Part shown: positions 10,453 to 20,284 of the stretch, in pieces | How the letters are laid out: every line of letters starts with the position of its first letter | How positions within the stretch are numbered: position 1 is the stretch's first letter | Source of the DNA: Paenibacillus sp. SC116 | GTDB lineage: Bacteria > Bacillota > Bacilli > Paenibacillales > Paenibacillaceae | Length of the DNA: 64,000 bases | Assembly: GCF_024733555.1 (NCBI RefSeq) | Contig: NZ_JANIOF010000004.1 | Location: 1-64,000 of the forward strand | Direction: 5' to 3' | Program-made: the position numbers and the translations under genes | Notes under the pieces: model-generated | Database searches by the model: none | Seen by the model: the letters and a program-made list of their open reading frames with translations, nothing else | What the model was told of the DNA's origin: nothing

Positions 10453-11289
10453 ATGCAATTTACGAAAATGAACGGACTAGGTAATGACTTTGTTATCGTA
10501 TTTGGTGAACAACAATTGCCAGCCAACGCAGCTGAACTAGCTATTGCAACATGTAATCGTTACTTTGGGATCGGTGCAGATGGCTTAGTATATATTTTAC
10601 CGTCCACACAGGCAGACTTTATGATGCGTATTATAAACTCAGATGGCTCTGAGGCAGAGCAATGCGGTAATGCAATTCGTTGTGTTGCGAAATACGTATC
10701 AGACCGCGGCTATGTTTCAGGTGATGAGCTAACGATCGAGACGCTGGGAGCAGGTGTGCAGCGCGTGCAGTTGAATAAAGTGGATGGAGTTGTGAACACA
10801 GTCCGCGTTGATATGGGCAAGCCTATTCTTCAAGGGCTGCAAGTGCCTACGACGATTGATCAAGATATAGTAGTCAATCACCCAATCGAAGTAGAAGGTA
10901 CGACATTCCATTTTACAGCGGTATCTATGGGCAACCCACACTGTGTCATTTATGTTGATGATGCAACGGCATTTGATTTCAACATTTGGGGACCGAAGTT
11001 AGAAGTTCATCCTTTATTCCCTCGCAAGACTAACGTTGAATTTGTATCGATCCGCTCTCGTGACTATACCGATATGCGTGTTTGGGAACGTGGTGCAGGA
11101 CCAACACTTGCTTGCGGTACAGGCGCTTGTGCCACACTTGTTGCAAGTGTGCTCAATGGGAAAACGGACCGTGCGGCAACGGTTTCGCTAGCAGGTGGAG
11201 AATTATTTATCGAGTGGAATGAAGAAGATGGACATGTATACATGACAGGACCATCCGAAATGGTATATGATGGTACTTGGTTGAAGTAA
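10453..11289 (+). CDS. dapF: Diaminopimelate epimerase
   Basis: Converts LL- to meso-diaminopimelate, for lysine and peptidoglycan synthesis. The protein has 278 residues, the family length. Both catalytic cysteines are visible: Cys71 in EAEQCGNAIRC and the second in LACGTGACAT. The start is MQFTKMNGLGNDF, the family signature. A GAGGAGTGG ribosome binding site lies upstream. The gene sits between yloB and the yitJ-like gene, which is not its B. subtilis position. Confidence 0.95.
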   Translation: MQFTKMNGLGNDFVIVFGEQQLPANAAELAIATCNRYFGIGADGLVYILPSTQADFMMRIINSDGSEAEQCGNAIRCVAKYVSDRGYVSGDELTIETLGAGVQRVQLNKVDGVVNTVRVDMGKPILQGLQVPTTIDQDIVVNHPIEVEGTTFHFTAVSMGNPHCVIYVDDATAFDFNIWGPKLEVHPLFPRKTNVEFVSIRSRDYTDMRVWERGAGPTLACGTGACATLVASVLNGKTDRAATVSLAGGELFIEWNEEDGHVYMTGPSEMVYDGTWLK

Positions 11290-11340
11290 TGAACCGTCTC
11301 TATTAACGACGTGTTGACGTGTAAATAGAAGCAAACGATA

Positions 11341-11368
11341 GAGAAGATTCCTCGTATGGAATCTTCTC
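11341..11368 (+). terminator. Hairpin after dapF, weak terminator
   Basis: GAGAAGATTCC pairs perfectly with GGAATCTTCTC around a 6-nt loop, but the following bases (ACTCTTATG) are not a clean T-run, so termination may be inefficient. Confidence 0.45.
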
Positions 11369-11418
11369 ACTCTTATGATCACAGAACCGTATCTAGGTAA
11401 GTCACTTGTAGTTCATGG

Positions 11419-11438
11419 CGCTCCAGCGGAGCGTCTTT
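11419..11438 (+). terminator. Short terminator-like hairpin upstream of yitJ
   Basis: CGCTCC-AGC-GGAGCG followed by TCTTTT. It lies about 105 nt before the methyltransferase start and could end readthrough from dapF or act in the leader of the next gene. Confidence 0.45.
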
Positions 11439-11543
11439 TGTTCATCTGGCAAGCTTTAGGCTGTTACCTTACTTCGTGTGCATGGATATTGGGCTTTATA
11501 CGAAAAAGAACGGCCGCATCATGGGAGATTGGGGTGTAGAGGA

Positions 11544-13448
11544 ATGACTACTAGTCAGTATGAGAAGTTCAGACAGGCCATTCAGAACCAATTGATAGTC
11601 GGAGACGGAGCAATGGGTACGTATTTGTATCAATTGGGCTATCCAGTAGGTAAGTCATATGAAGCAATGAACATTAGTGACCCAGATATCATCCTGGGCA
11701 TTCACCGTGAATATGTAGAAGCTGGAGCTACTTTGCTTGAGACCAATACCTTTACAGCGAATCGTGAGAAACTTGCTAAACATGGTATGGAGCATCTTGT
11801 GAAGGAAATGAACCGCGAGGGTGTGCGTTTGGCTCGTGAAGCTGCACAAGGTAAAGCTTTCGTGGCAGGCGCATTAGGCTCTATTCGTGCTGGTAAGCGT
11901 GAAAATATTTCTACCGAGCAAGTTGTCCGGGATTATGAAGAACAATTGTCCGCACTTATTGAAGCAGGCGTTGACGCCATTATGTTCGAGACGTTCTATG
12001 ATCTGGAGGAAATGCGTCTTGCTTTCAAAATTGCCCGTCAAATTGATCATGATGTGCCTATTATTTGTCAATTTGCAGTAGAAGATTCGGAGCGCACGAA
12101 AGATGGCTTCGTACTGCCTGAAGCATTTCGCATTTTGCGTGAAGATGGCGCGGATGTCGTTGGGTTCAATTGTCGTATGGGTCCTAACGGTCTACTAAGA
12201 GCGATAGAGTCCGTAGAAAGCATGGTAGGACTGCCTTTGTCTGCTTTCCCAAATGCAGGGTTGCCTGATTACGTGGATGGCCGTTATAACTTTGTTGCCA
12301 CAGCGGAGTACATGGCGCAAAGCGCAGTAGAGTTTGCTAATAAGGGTGCTCGCCTCGTCGGAGGATGCTGTGGTACGACACCAGAGCATATTCGTGCTAT
12401 CGTAAGCGCACTTCAAGCCGTTAAAGAACTCCCATCACTAGCAATTAAAGAAAATGCGGCTAAGCTCCATATTTCGGTTGGAACAGAAGAACCTATTGGT
12501 GCTTCTTCGTCTTCCCATAAGGATTGGAACAAGCAGCCTACTATTGTTGATCTGGCAAAAGAAAGGCATACGGTTATCGTTGAACTCGATCCGCCGCGTG
12601 ACTTGGATATTGCTAAATTCATGCGCGGTGCAGCGGAGCTAAAACGAGCGGGAGCTGATGCCGTAACGTTGGCAGATAATTCGCTAGCGGTTACTCGGAT
12701 GAGCAATCTGGCTCTTGGCTATTTAATTAAGGAGCAAGTAGGTGTACGACCGCTTGTTCATATTGCATGCCGTGACCGCAACTTAATTGGAACGCAATCT
12801 CACATGATGGGATTAGATGCATTAGAGATGGATCATGTGCTTGCCGTAACTGGTGATCCTGCTCGATTTGGAGATTTGCCGGATTCCAGCTCAGTCTATG
12901 ACTTAACTTCTTTTGAAATTATTCGTATGATTAAACAGTTGAATGATGGTGTTGCCTTTTCAGGACGCCCATTGAAGCAAAAAGCGAATTTTGTTGTGGG
13001 CGCAGCTTTTAATCCGAATGTGAAGCATTTGGAAAAGGCGGTAGAGCGATTGTATCGCAAAGTTGAAGCGGGTGCAGATTATATAATGACGCAGCCCATT
13101 TATGATCCGTTGTTAATAGAACGAATGGCAGCATTAACAAAATCGATTTCGATTCCTATTTTCGTGGGCATAATGCCGCTGGCAAGTGGACGCAACGCTG
13201 AGTATTTGCATAATGAGGTGCCGGGCATATTATTGTCTGATGAGGTTCGCTCTCGTATGGCGGGTCTGGAAGGTGAAGTTGGGCGAGCAGTAGGTGTCAA
13301 TATTGCACGTGATTTGCTTGATGAGGCTATGAAGCATTTCAATGGTATTTATTTGATCACTCCATTCATGTTTTATGAGATGACAGCAGAGCTTACATCT
13401 TACGTATGGGAAAAAGCGGAACGCCCTGCTAACCTCTTGTCTCGTTAG
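11544..13448 (+). CDS. yitJ: Bifunctional homocysteine S-methyltransferase / 5,10-methylenetetrahydrofolate reductase
   Basis: Two-domain enzyme of 634 residues as in B. subtilis YitJ. Residues 1 to about 310 are a homocysteine S-methyltransferase domain with zinc ligands in GFNC and the GGCCGTTPEH pair. From about 355 a methylenetetrahydrofolate reductase TIM barrel starts at IVELDPPRDLD. Together they supply and use methyl-THF for methionine synthesis. I place the start at ATG 11544, preceded by GGGGTG. An upstream GTG at 11478 would add 22 residues without homology to the family. Unlike B. subtilis yitJ, no S-box riboswitch is seen in the leader. Confidence 0.92.
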   Translation: MTTSQYEKFRQAIQNQLIVGDGAMGTYLYQLGYPVGKSYEAMNISDPDIILGIHREYVEAGATLLETNTFTANREKLAKHGMEHLVKEMNREGVRLAREAAQGKAFVAGALGSIRAGKRENISTEQVVRDYEEQLSALIEAGVDAIMFETFYDLEEMRLAFKIARQIDHDVPIICQFAVEDSERTKDGFVLPEAFRILREDGADVVGFNCRMGPNGLLRAIESVESMVGLPLSAFPNAGLPDYVDGRYNFVATAEYMAQSAVEFANKGARLVGGCCGTTPEHIRAIVSALQAVKELPSLAIKENAAKLHISVGTEEPIGASSSSHKDWNKQPTIVDLAKERHTVIVELDPPRDLDIAKFMRGAAELKRAGADAVTLADNSLAVTRMSNLALGYLIKEQVGVRPLVHIACRDRNLIGTQSHMMGLDALEMDHVLAVTGDPARFGDLPDSSSVYDLTSFEIIRMIKQLNDGVAFSGRPLKQKANFVVGAAFNPNVKHLEKAVERLYRKVEAGADYIMTQPIYDPLLIERMAALTKSISIPIFVGIMPLASGRNAEYLHNEVPGILLSDEVRSRMAGLEGEVGRAVGVNIARDLLDEAMKHFNGIYLITPFMFYEMTAELTSYVWEKAERPANLLSR

Positions 13449-13486
13449 ACGTAATCAATTACAATAGGATAATGGATGTGGTTCCC

Positions 13487-14371
13487 ATGGTTTATAGTAT
13501 GACGGGCTATGGTCAGGCCGCCAGAGAATTAGGCGGCTATAAAATCAATATTGAGATGAAATCCGTCAATCACCGATATAGCGATATCGTGCTTCGTATG
13601 CCTCGCGAATGGGCAGGGATCGAAGATCATTTGCGACGTCTTGTTGCACAGCACGTCAGTCGCGGTCGCATTGACGTATTTGTGAATAAGGAACGTACGA
13701 GCGAATCTGCCTATGAAGCGGAATGCAATATGGGTGTTGTCGAAGCCTATGTGCAGGCCGGTGAGCAACTGAAACAGCGCTATGGGTTGGAAGGTTCGCT
13801 GCTTGTAAATGATTTGCTTCGTCTTCCTGATGTTATGAACGTTCGTGAGAAGGCGACATGGTCTGATGAACAATTGATTGCTGTTCTAGAAGACGGCTTC
13901 ACCGAAGCGTTGAACGGCTTATGCCGGATGCGTGAGATTGAAGGCCGTCATCTTGCTGATGATACATTGGAAAGGTTGTCCCGACTTGAAAGTTTACATA
14001 CGGAGATGATCCAATGGGCGCCAAGCGTTGTAGAGGAGTATCGGAACAAGCTTAAGCAACGGCTTGAGCAATTGCTCGATAAGTCTGCTGCGTTTGACGA
14101 ATCCAGATTCGGTATGGAAGTGGCTATGTTCGCAGAGCGCTCCAACATCGATGAAGAACTGACACGCTTGAAGAGTCATTTCACTCAATTCCGACAGCTG
14201 TTGTCCAGTGGAGAGCCGATTGGTCGTAAGTTAGACTTTCTTGTACAGGAAATGAATCGCGAAACGAATACAATCGGTTCGAAGGCTAATCATCTGGAAT
14301 TGGTCAATCGAGTTGTCGATATGAAAGCCGAATTAGAGAAAATTCGAGAGCAAGCAGCGAATATCGAATAG
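13487..14371 (+). CDS. yloC: YicC/YloC family endoribonuclease
   Basis: Protein of 294 residues starting [11 protein letters not shown], the family signature, and ending with the conserved block [15 protein letters not shown] plus a helical C-terminus. E. coli YicC is an endoribonuclease involved in small-RNA turnover; B. subtilis YloC is equivalent. I prefer ATG 13487 over ATG 13472 because the family begins at the MVYSMTGYG segment, although the upstream start has AGGAT nearby. It opens the yloC-remA-gmk-rpoZ group found across Bacillales. Confidence 0.9.
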   Translation: MVYSMTGYGQAARELGGYKINIEMKSVNHRYSDIVLRMPREWAGIEDHLRRLVAQHVSRGRIDVFVNKERTSESAYEAECNMGVVEAYVQAGEQLKQRYGLEGSLLVNDLLRLPDVMNVREKATWSDEQLIAVLEDGFTEALNGLCRMREIEGRHLADDTLERLSRLESLHTEMIQWAPSVVEEYRNKLKQRLEQLLDKSAAFDESRFGMEVAMFAERSNIDEELTRLKSHFTQFRQLLSSGEPIGRKLDFLVQEMNRETNTIGSKANHLELVNRVVDMKAELEKIREQAANIE

Positions 14372-14406
14372 AGTATGTAGCGTTCGTATATGAGGGAGGA
14401 CCTATC

Positions 14407-14667
14407 ATGGCAATTAAACTGATTAATATCGGTTTCGGGAATATCGTATCCGCGAACCGCATCATTTCAATCGTGAGTCCCGAATCGGCTCCGATTAAGC
14501 GTATTATTCAAGAAGCACGAGATAGACATATGCTAATTGATGCAACATATGGCCGCCGTACTCGAGCGGTTATTATTACAGATAGTGATCACGTTATTTT
14601 GTCCGCGGTTCAACCGGAAACGGTTGCCCATCGTTTATCAACGAAGGATGACGACAACGACGAATAA
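14407..14667 (+). CDS. remA: RemA, extracellular matrix regulator
   Basis: An 86-residue protein starting [12 protein letters not shown], matching RemA (YlzA), a DNA-binding activator of matrix and osmoprotection operons in B. subtilis. The conserved [22 protein letters not shown] core is present. A GGGAGGA ribosome binding site precedes the ATG. It lies 3 to 15 nt before gmk, depending on the gmk start. Confidence 0.93.
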   Translation: MAIKLINIGFGNIVSANRIISIVSPESAPIKRIIQEARDRHMLIDATYGRRTRAVIITDSDHVILSAVQPETVAHRLSTKDDDNDE

Positions 14668-14682
14668 AAGATGGAGACGATT

Positions 14683-15255
14683 ATGAAAAAGGGTTTACTA
14701 ATTGTACTGTCTGGTCCCTCAGGCGTAGGCAAAGGCACGGTATGCAAAGCACTAATGAAAAAAGTGCAAAATGTAACATACTCAGTATCCGCTACGACAC
14801 GTCAACCACGTCTTGGAGAAGTGGATGGCGTTAATTATTTTTTCAAGTCTCATGAAGAGTTCCGCAGTATGATGGAGAACGATCAGTTGCTTGAACATGC
14901 TGAATATGTAGGCAACTACTACGGAACACCACGTGCTTTCGTGGAAGAAACGCTAGCGGCTGGTAAGGACATCATCTTGGAGATTGAAGTTCAAGGTGCA
15001 TTGAAAGTAAAAGAAAAGTTCCCAGAGGGTATTTTTATTTTCTTGCTTCCTCCTTCTTTGGAAGAACTCAAAGATCGAATTCGCGGGCGCGGCACGGAGA
15101 ACGAAGTCGTTATCGATCATCGTATGAACGTTGCTGTTGAGGAGATCGCATTAATGGAGCATTATGATTATGCGGTCGTTAATGATGAAATCGATCTGGC
15201 TTGCAAGCGAATAGAAAGCATCATTATTGCCGAACACTGTAAGATTGAGAATTAA
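14683..15255 (+). CDS. gmk: Guanylate kinase
   Basis: Phosphorylates GMP to GDP. The P-loop GPSGVGKGT is at residues 10-18, with the GMP-binding [17 protein letters not shown] and [10 protein letters not shown] segments following. The 190-residue length fits the family. The start is ATG 14683, since GGAGA at 14673 is correctly spaced for it; ATG 14671 lacks a site. Part of the yloC-remA-gmk-rpoZ unit. Confidence 0.95.
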   Translation: MKKGLLIVLSGPSGVGKGTVCKALMKKVQNVTYSVSATTRQPRLGEVDGVNYFFKSHEEFRSMMENDQLLEHAEYVGNYYGTPRAFVEETLAAGKDIILEIEVQGALKVKEKFPEGIFIFLLPPSLEELKDRIRGRGTENEVVIDHRMNVAVEEIALMEHYDYAVVNDEIDLACKRIESIIIAEHCKIEN

Positions 15256-15273
15256 GGGATACAACGATTGTGT

Positions 15274-15298
15274 AAGGTGCACTGTCTCAGTGCACCTT
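15274..15298 (+). other. Perfect hairpin between gmk and rpoZ
   Basis: AAGGTGCACTG-TCT-CAGTGCACCTT: an 11-bp stem with a 3-nt loop and only a poor T-rich tail. It may be an attenuator, an mRNA processing or stability element, or a weak terminator. Confidence 0.5.
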
Positions 15299-15333
15299 GT
15301 CATATGTTTATTACGATAAGAGGGGTGCAAAGC

Positions 15334-15543
15334 ATGCTTTATCCATCTATTGATGAACTAGTAAGAAAAGCTGATAGCAAATATTCGCTCGTGGTGGCAG
15401 CGTCGAGACGTGCTCGTCAATTGCGCGAGGGCAGCCGTACAGTATTGACTCAAGCCAAATCCCACAAATACGTTGGGGTTGCGCTTGAAGAGATTTATGG
15501 TGAACAGATTCACATCGAACAAGAACGTCAAAATCAATTCTAA
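15334..15543 (+). CDS. rpoZ: RNA polymerase omega subunit
   Basis: A 69-residue protein, MLYPSIDELVRKADSKYSLV, matching the omega subunit that assists RNA polymerase assembly. The start at ATG 15334 is supported by GAGGGG 9 nt upstream. The C-terminal KYVGVALEEIYGEQI block is typical. It follows gmk as in B. subtilis, after a strong hairpin. Confidence 0.92.
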   Translation: MLYPSIDELVRKADSKYSLVVAASRRARQLREGSRTVLTQAKSHKYVGVALEEIYGEQIHIEQERQNQF

Positions 15544-15752
15544 TGCAGAAGAGCATCGTATGCTGAATCTTAATGGTTCAAAGTCGATGCTCTCGTCTTG
15601 TATATAAGCAAGATGGCTGTCTGAGTAACTTGTTTGCTCAAGCGGCTACTTATCCATGAACAACCCGTTGGTGAATGACGTCCGTCCGTTGGCGTTTTGA
15701 ACCGAAGGTTGTTATTTTTTTCATCAGCATGTTTAGAAAGGCGGGGGACATG

Positions 15753-17054
15753 ATGCTACATGGAAAAACGATTGTGCTCGGTATAACAGGTGGAATTGCT
15801 GCTTATAAAGCGGCAACGCTATGCAGTAAGCTTACTCAGGCTGGGGCAAGCGTGCATGTCATAATGACAGACAGTGCGACGAAGTTCATTCCCGAGTTGA
15901 CTTTGCAGACATTATCTCGCAATCCGGTCTATACGGATACGTTTGATGAACGTGACCCAGCTGTTGTGTCACATATCCATTTGGCGGATCGTGCCGACTT
16001 GTTCTTGATCGCACCTGCTACAGCTAACATACTAGCAAAAATGGCGTATGGCTTAGCGGATGATATGTTATCAACAACATTGCTAGCTACTACCGCACCT
16101 GTGATGGTGGCACCTGCTATGAACGTGCACATGTATGCGCATCCTGCCGTCCAGCACAACATGGAGCTTCTGCGTCAGCGTGGCGTCCATTTCATTGAAC
16201 CGGCTGAAGGACCGCTTGCATGTGGATATACGGGGAAAGGGCGTCTTGAGGAGCCAGAATTGATCATAGAGCATGTGAGGCAGTTCTTTGAGGGAGCTAA
16301 TTTGCAATCCTCACCTCAGCTTGTAGGAAGCCAAGGGAACAATGTGTCAGCGGCTGCGAGCGCTAGCATTGCGAACACCCATTCAAACTTACTAGTAGGA
16401 CGCCGAGTGATGGTGACAGCTGGTGGAACACTTGAGCGCATTGATCCGGTACGTTATTTAACAAATGATGCATCTGGCAAAATGGGCATTGCAATTGCTG
16501 AGGCTGCTCGTGATATGGGTGCTGATGTAACCCTTATTGCAGGACAAGTTCAGACGATGCTTCCAGAAGGCGTTAACATTATCCGAGTAGAATCTGCTGC
16601 TGATATGCTGAATGCTGTACAAGCTCACTATGATAAGACTGACATCGTGGTTAAAGCAGCAGCGGTTGCTGACTATCGTCCGAAGTTCCGTGCTGAGCAA
16701 AAAATTAAAAAAACAGCTGAGTCGCTCGTGCTTGAGTTAGAGCGAAATACGGATATATTAGCATGGCTTGGAGAGCACAAGCACCATCAAGTGCTTGTCG
16801 GCTTTGCGGCTGAAACCGAAAAAGTAGCGGAATTCGCTCAGGATAAGTTAAAGCGGAAGGGCTGCGACTTAATTGTAGCCAACGATGTGTCTCGTTCTGA
16901 TATCGGCTTCGGTTCAGACAATAACGAGGTGCTTATTTTTGATGGACAAGGGCTTGTTGAGTCAGTATCAGTACGTGCGAAGCAAGATGTGGCAAAACGG
17001 GTACTAGCGCAGGCGGCTAAGCTGCTTCCTGAAGAGGTGCTTGTCATTGATTAA
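15753..17054 (+). CDS. coaBC: Phosphopantothenoylcysteine decarboxylase / synthetase
   Basis: Bifunctional CoA-biosynthesis enzyme (Dfp), about 433 residues. The N-terminal flavoprotein CoaC domain shows GITGGIAAYK, HIHLADRADLFLIAPATAN (with the active-site His), PAMNVHMY and the substrate-clamp region ACGYTGKGRL. CoaB starts near VGRRVMVTAGGTLERIDPVR. The linker between them (about 185-215) is rich in Ser/Ala/Asn. The start is ATG 15753 or 15750, behind a GGCGGGGG site. Confidence 0.94.
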   Translation: MLHGKTIVLGITGGIAAYKAATLCSKLTQAGASVHVIMTDSATKFIPELTLQTLSRNPVYTDTFDERDPAVVSHIHLADRADLFLIAPATANILAKMAYGLADDMLSTTLLATTAPVMVAPAMNVHMYAHPAVQHNMELLRQRGVHFIEPAEGPLACGYTGKGRLEEPELIIEHVRQFFEGANLQSSPQLVGSQGNNVSAAASASIANTHSNLLVGRRVMVTAGGTLERIDPVRYLTNDASGKMGIAIAEAARDMGADVTLIAGQVQTMLPEGVNIIRVESAADMLNAVQAHYDKTDIVVKAAAVADYRPKFRAEQKIKKTAESLVLELERNTDILAWLGEHKHHQVLVGFAAETEKVAEFAQDKLKRKGCDLIVANDVSRSDIGFGSDNNEVLIFDGQGLVESVSVRAKQDVAKRVLAQAAKLLPEEVLVID

Positions 17055-19701
17055 TCCGTCCGATTCGGTTCACATCGCACGCGTTATTGTAGATGTGCCG
17101 AGCAAACAGACTGATCGACCGTTCGATTATTCGATTCCACGCGAAATGGAGCCTTGGATCGAAATCGGCAGTCGAGTAGGGGTTCCGTTCGGTCCGCGCA
17201 CGATTCAAGGGATCGTCATTGATCGAGTAAATGGAACGAACATTCCCAGCAAGAAGTTAAAGCCTATTCAGCAATTACTAGATCTCGTTCCACCGCTCCC
17301 TCCTGATTTGGTTAGGTTGGCGGAATGGATGAGCCATCAATATGTGTGTACGTTTACAGCTGCTCTGCAAGTGATGATTCCTGCTGCTCTAAAAGGCAGA
17401 ACGGAAAAGGCGCTTCGACTTGGGACGGAAGCGCTGCGTCTGTTGGAGACTCAACCTGTCGTTGACGACTGGGATGTAGATAGAGCAGGTACGGACGACA
17501 GCCTCTGGCAGCATAGTGATGAAGAACTTGAGCTGGACAAATGGAGTGGTGAACAGACGTTAATCGGTTGGTTAAACCGTGAGCTGCTGCATCAGCCTAT
17601 GTACCGACGTTTGCTCGCTTATGTGAAGCAGCATGAGCCTATAACAGCTGAGAAGTTGCTTCAAACGTTCCCTTATGCTGCAAAGGCGATCCGCGCCTCT
17701 TTGTATGCAGGATGGCTTGTGGAAATCGAGCGCATTAAAGATAGAATTGGCGTGAAGAAGCTGAAGTGCGTCTGTCTAACATTGACTGAAGCAGAGGCAA
17801 TTGCATTTACAGCTGCACTCAAAGCCAAGCGTCAGCAAGAAACGATGGAGCACTTACTTGCCATGAACGGTGAAGTGCCATTGAAGGATTTGAATGCTTC
17901 TGCGGTTAAGGCGTTAGCAGATAAAGGGGTAGTTCGGATTGAGGATCGAGAAGTGCTCCGTGATCCGTACAAAGAACGGCAATTTAAGCCTACTCAACCA
18001 CTGCCACTGACAGATGAACAAGCGCAAGTGTATGGTCAGTTGCAAGAAGCGCTAGATCGGGAGAAGCCAAAGACATTTTTGCTTCACGGAGTGACAGGCA
18101 GCGGCAAAACGGAAGTTTATCTTCAAGCAATAGAACGCTGTCTTTCTTCGGAACGGGAAGCTATTGTGCTCGTGCCTGAAATTTCGCTTACTCCGCAAAT
18201 GGTGGAACGTTTCAAAGGCCGCTTCGGTGCTAAAGTGGCCGTATTGCACAGTCGATTATCGCAAGGCGAACGCTATGATGAATGGCGGAAAATTCGTGAA
18301 GGCAGCGTATCGGTAGCAATCGGGGCGCGCTCCGCTATATTTGCACCATTTCGCCGCATTGGCCTTATTATTATTGATGAAGAACACGAAACTTCATACA
18401 AGCAAGAAGAGACGCCCAAGTATCATGCGCGTGATGTTGCGATTGAACGAGCTGTGCAGCATGGAGCGGTAGTAGTGCTTGGTTCTGCTACACCATCTAT
18501 GGAAACCTACTACGCTGCAAAGATGCATGGCTATGATGCTCAGGCGCGAGGTTTGGAGCGTCCACTTTGGGATGCTGAATTGTTGGAGATGCCGACACGG
18601 GTTGGCGGGCGTCCATTGCCACCAGTTACGGTCGTCGATATGAGGGAGCAGCTGAAGATTGGCAATCGCTCGATGTTCAGTGCCCCATTGGAAGAAGCGC
18701 TGGAAGATCGGTTGGAAAAAGGTGAGCAGACGGTACTTCTCTTGAATCGAAGAGGATATTCTACCTTTATCATGTGCCGTACATGCGGGTATGTGGCTCA
18801 ATGTCCAGAATGTGATATTTCACTGACGTATCATATGAAGACCGAACATCTTCGCTGTCACTATTGCGGATATACGGAGCGCTCGCCGCAAACGTGTCCG
18901 GAATGTGAGAGCGAGCATATTCGCTTCTTCGGGACAGGAACACAGCGTGTTGAAGAGCAGTTGGCTCGACGTTTCCCAGGTATTCGGGTAATTCGCATGG
19001 ATGTGGATACGACGACAGAGAAAGGCTCGCATGAGAAAATGCTGCAGCAGTTCCGCGAACGGCGTGCGGACGTCCTGCTTGGTACACAGATGGTAGCCAA
19101 AGGACTAGATTTCCCTTATGTTACCCTTGTTGGTGTTATCGCTGCGGATTCTGCCTTGCACATGCCTGATTTTAGGGCAGCAGAAAAGACGTTCCAACTG
19201 CTGACCCAAGTAGCGGGTCGAGCGGGAAGGCATCATTTGCCTGGTGAAGTTGTTGTGCAAACCTATGCGCCAGAGCATTATTCGATTGTACATGCGTCTG
19301 GTCATGATTATACGGCTTTCTCATCTGAGGAGCTTCGGATGCGCAGGGCGCGTCTAGTACCGCCGTTTTGTCGGTTGGCATTGCTTACGATGACGCATGA
19401 AGAGCTCCCGTTATTAGTTCGAGCTGCGGAAAATGCAGTGCTGCGCATTAAGGAGATTGCAGAGGAATGGGGATTGCTTAAGCCATTGCACGGTGCGATA
19501 CAGGCGGTGGACGTATTTGGACCTGTTGCCTCACCGATTCCTCGGATCAAAAATAAGTACCGCTTCCAATGTACGATTAAATGCCGTGGGGAAGTGGATT
19601 TGCCTTCGCTTGTGGCAGCTGCGTTGAAGACGCTAGAGTCGATGACTCGCGAACAAGGCGTATTGTTCCACGTGGATGTTGATCCACAAATGATGATGTA
19701 A
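17047..19701 (+). CDS. priA: Primosomal replication-restart helicase PriA
   Basis: Full-length PriA of about 884 residues. The N-terminal DNA-binding domain is followed by Walker A GVTGSGKTEVY, the DEEHETSYKQ box, the zinc-binding region with four Cys pairs (CRTCG, CPEC, CHYCG, CPEC) and the C-terminal helicase motifs GTQMVAKGLDFP and QVAGRAGR. It reloads the replisome at stalled forks. The start is a TTG overlapping the coaBC stop; TTG 17047 is 7 nt after GAGGTG, and TTG 17041 is an alternative. An acidic insertion is visible around residues 140-175. Confidence 0.94.
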   Translation: MINPSDSVHIARVIVDVPSKQTDRPFDYSIPREMEPWIEIGSRVGVPFGPRTIQGIVIDRVNGTNIPSKKLKPIQQLLDLVPPLPPDLVRLAEWMSHQYVCTFTAALQVMIPAALKGRTEKALRLGTEALRLLETQPVVDDWDVDRAGTDDSLWQHSDEELELDKWSGEQTLIGWLNRELLHQPMYRRLLAYVKQHEPITAEKLLQTFPYAAKAIRASLYAGWLVEIERIKDRIGVKKLKCVCLTLTEAEAIAFTAALKAKRQQETMEHLLAMNGEVPLKDLNASAVKALADKGVVRIEDREVLRDPYKERQFKPTQPLPLTDEQAQVYGQLQEALDREKPKTFLLHGVTGSGKTEVYLQAIERCLSSEREAIVLVPEISLTPQMVERFKGRFGAKVAVLHSRLSQGERYDEWRKIREGSVSVAIGARSAIFAPFRRIGLIIIDEEHETSYKQEETPKYHARDVAIERAVQHGAVVVLGSATPSMETYYAAKMHGYDAQARGLERPLWDAELLEMPTRVGGRPLPPVTVVDMREQLKIGNRSMFSAPLEEALEDRLEKGEQTVLLLNRRGYSTFIMCRTCGYVAQCPECDISLTYHMKTEHLRCHYCGYTERSPQTCPECESEHIRFFGTGTQRVEEQLARRFPGIRVIRMDVDTTTEKGSHEKMLQQFRERRADVLLGTQMVAKGLDFPYVTLVGVIAADSALHMPDFRAAEKTFQLLTQVAGRAGRHHLPGEVVVQTYAPEHYSIVHASGHDYTAFSSEELRMRRARLVPPFCRLALLTMTHEELPLLVRAAENAVLRIKEIAEEWGLLKPLHGAIQAVDVFGPVASPIPRIKNKYRFQCTIKCRGEVDLPSLVAAALKTLESMTREQGVLFHVDVDPQMMM

Positions 19702-19804
19702 ATCCATGTAAGCACTACTTTTTCGTATGATATTTTGGAATAAGGATATATATTGATTTTATACATGATTTTTATAAAGCAAATGATTAAGGATGGTGTC
19801 TTAA

Positions 19805-20281
19805 ATGGCAATTCGCATTATTGTACATGAACCAGATCCGGTTCTTCATGAGGTAGCAAAAGAAGTAACGAAGTTCAACGCTAACTTGCATAAGTTGCTC
19901 GATGATATGGCTGATACGATGTATCATGCAGAAGGTGTAGGCCTCGCTGCTCCACAGATCGGTATTTTGAAGCGTGTTATCGTTGTTGATGTTGGTGATG
20001 ATAATGGATTGATTGAAATGGTTAACCCAGAAATGGTAGAAAAAGAAGGCGAACAGCTTGGGCCTGAAGGGTGCCTCAGTATTCCTGGATTGAATGGTGA
20101 TGTGCGCCGCTACAAAAAGATCCATGTAAAAGGCTTTGATCGTCACGGCAAGCCAGTTGAAATAACAGCAACAGACTTTTTGGCACGTGCATTCCAGCAT
20201 GAAATTGATCATTTGAACGGTGTGCTATTTACATCTATCGCTGAAAGTGTATATGAAATTCCGCGTCAAGAGAAGGAGTAA
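19805..20281 (+). CDS. def: Peptide deformylase
   Basis: A 158-residue Fe2+ peptide deformylase, which removes the formyl group from nascent N-termini. All three motifs are present: GVGLAAPQIG, EGCLSIPG with the metal Cys, and QHEIDHLNG with two metal His and the catalytic Glu. The ribosome binding site is AGGATGGTG. It is 3 nt before fmt, so the enzymes that add and remove formyl groups are co-transcribed. Confidence 0.95.
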   Translation: MAIRIIVHEPDPVLHEVAKEVTKFNANLHKLLDDMADTMYHAEGVGLAAPQIGILKRVIVVDVGDDNGLIEMVNPEMVEKEGEQLGPEGCLSIPGLNGDVRRYKKIHVKGFDRHGKPVEITATDFLARAFQHEIDHLNGVLFTSIAESVYEIPRQEKE

Positions 20282-20284
20282 GGG

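Noticed and set aside
11290-11543. SAM-I (S-box) riboswitch ahead of yitJ
   Set aside because: The conserved core blocks and kink-turn sequence are not present; only two simple hairpins.
18394-18801. Long reverse-strand frames across priA
   Set aside because: Antisense shadow of a highly conserved gene; composition is not protein-like.
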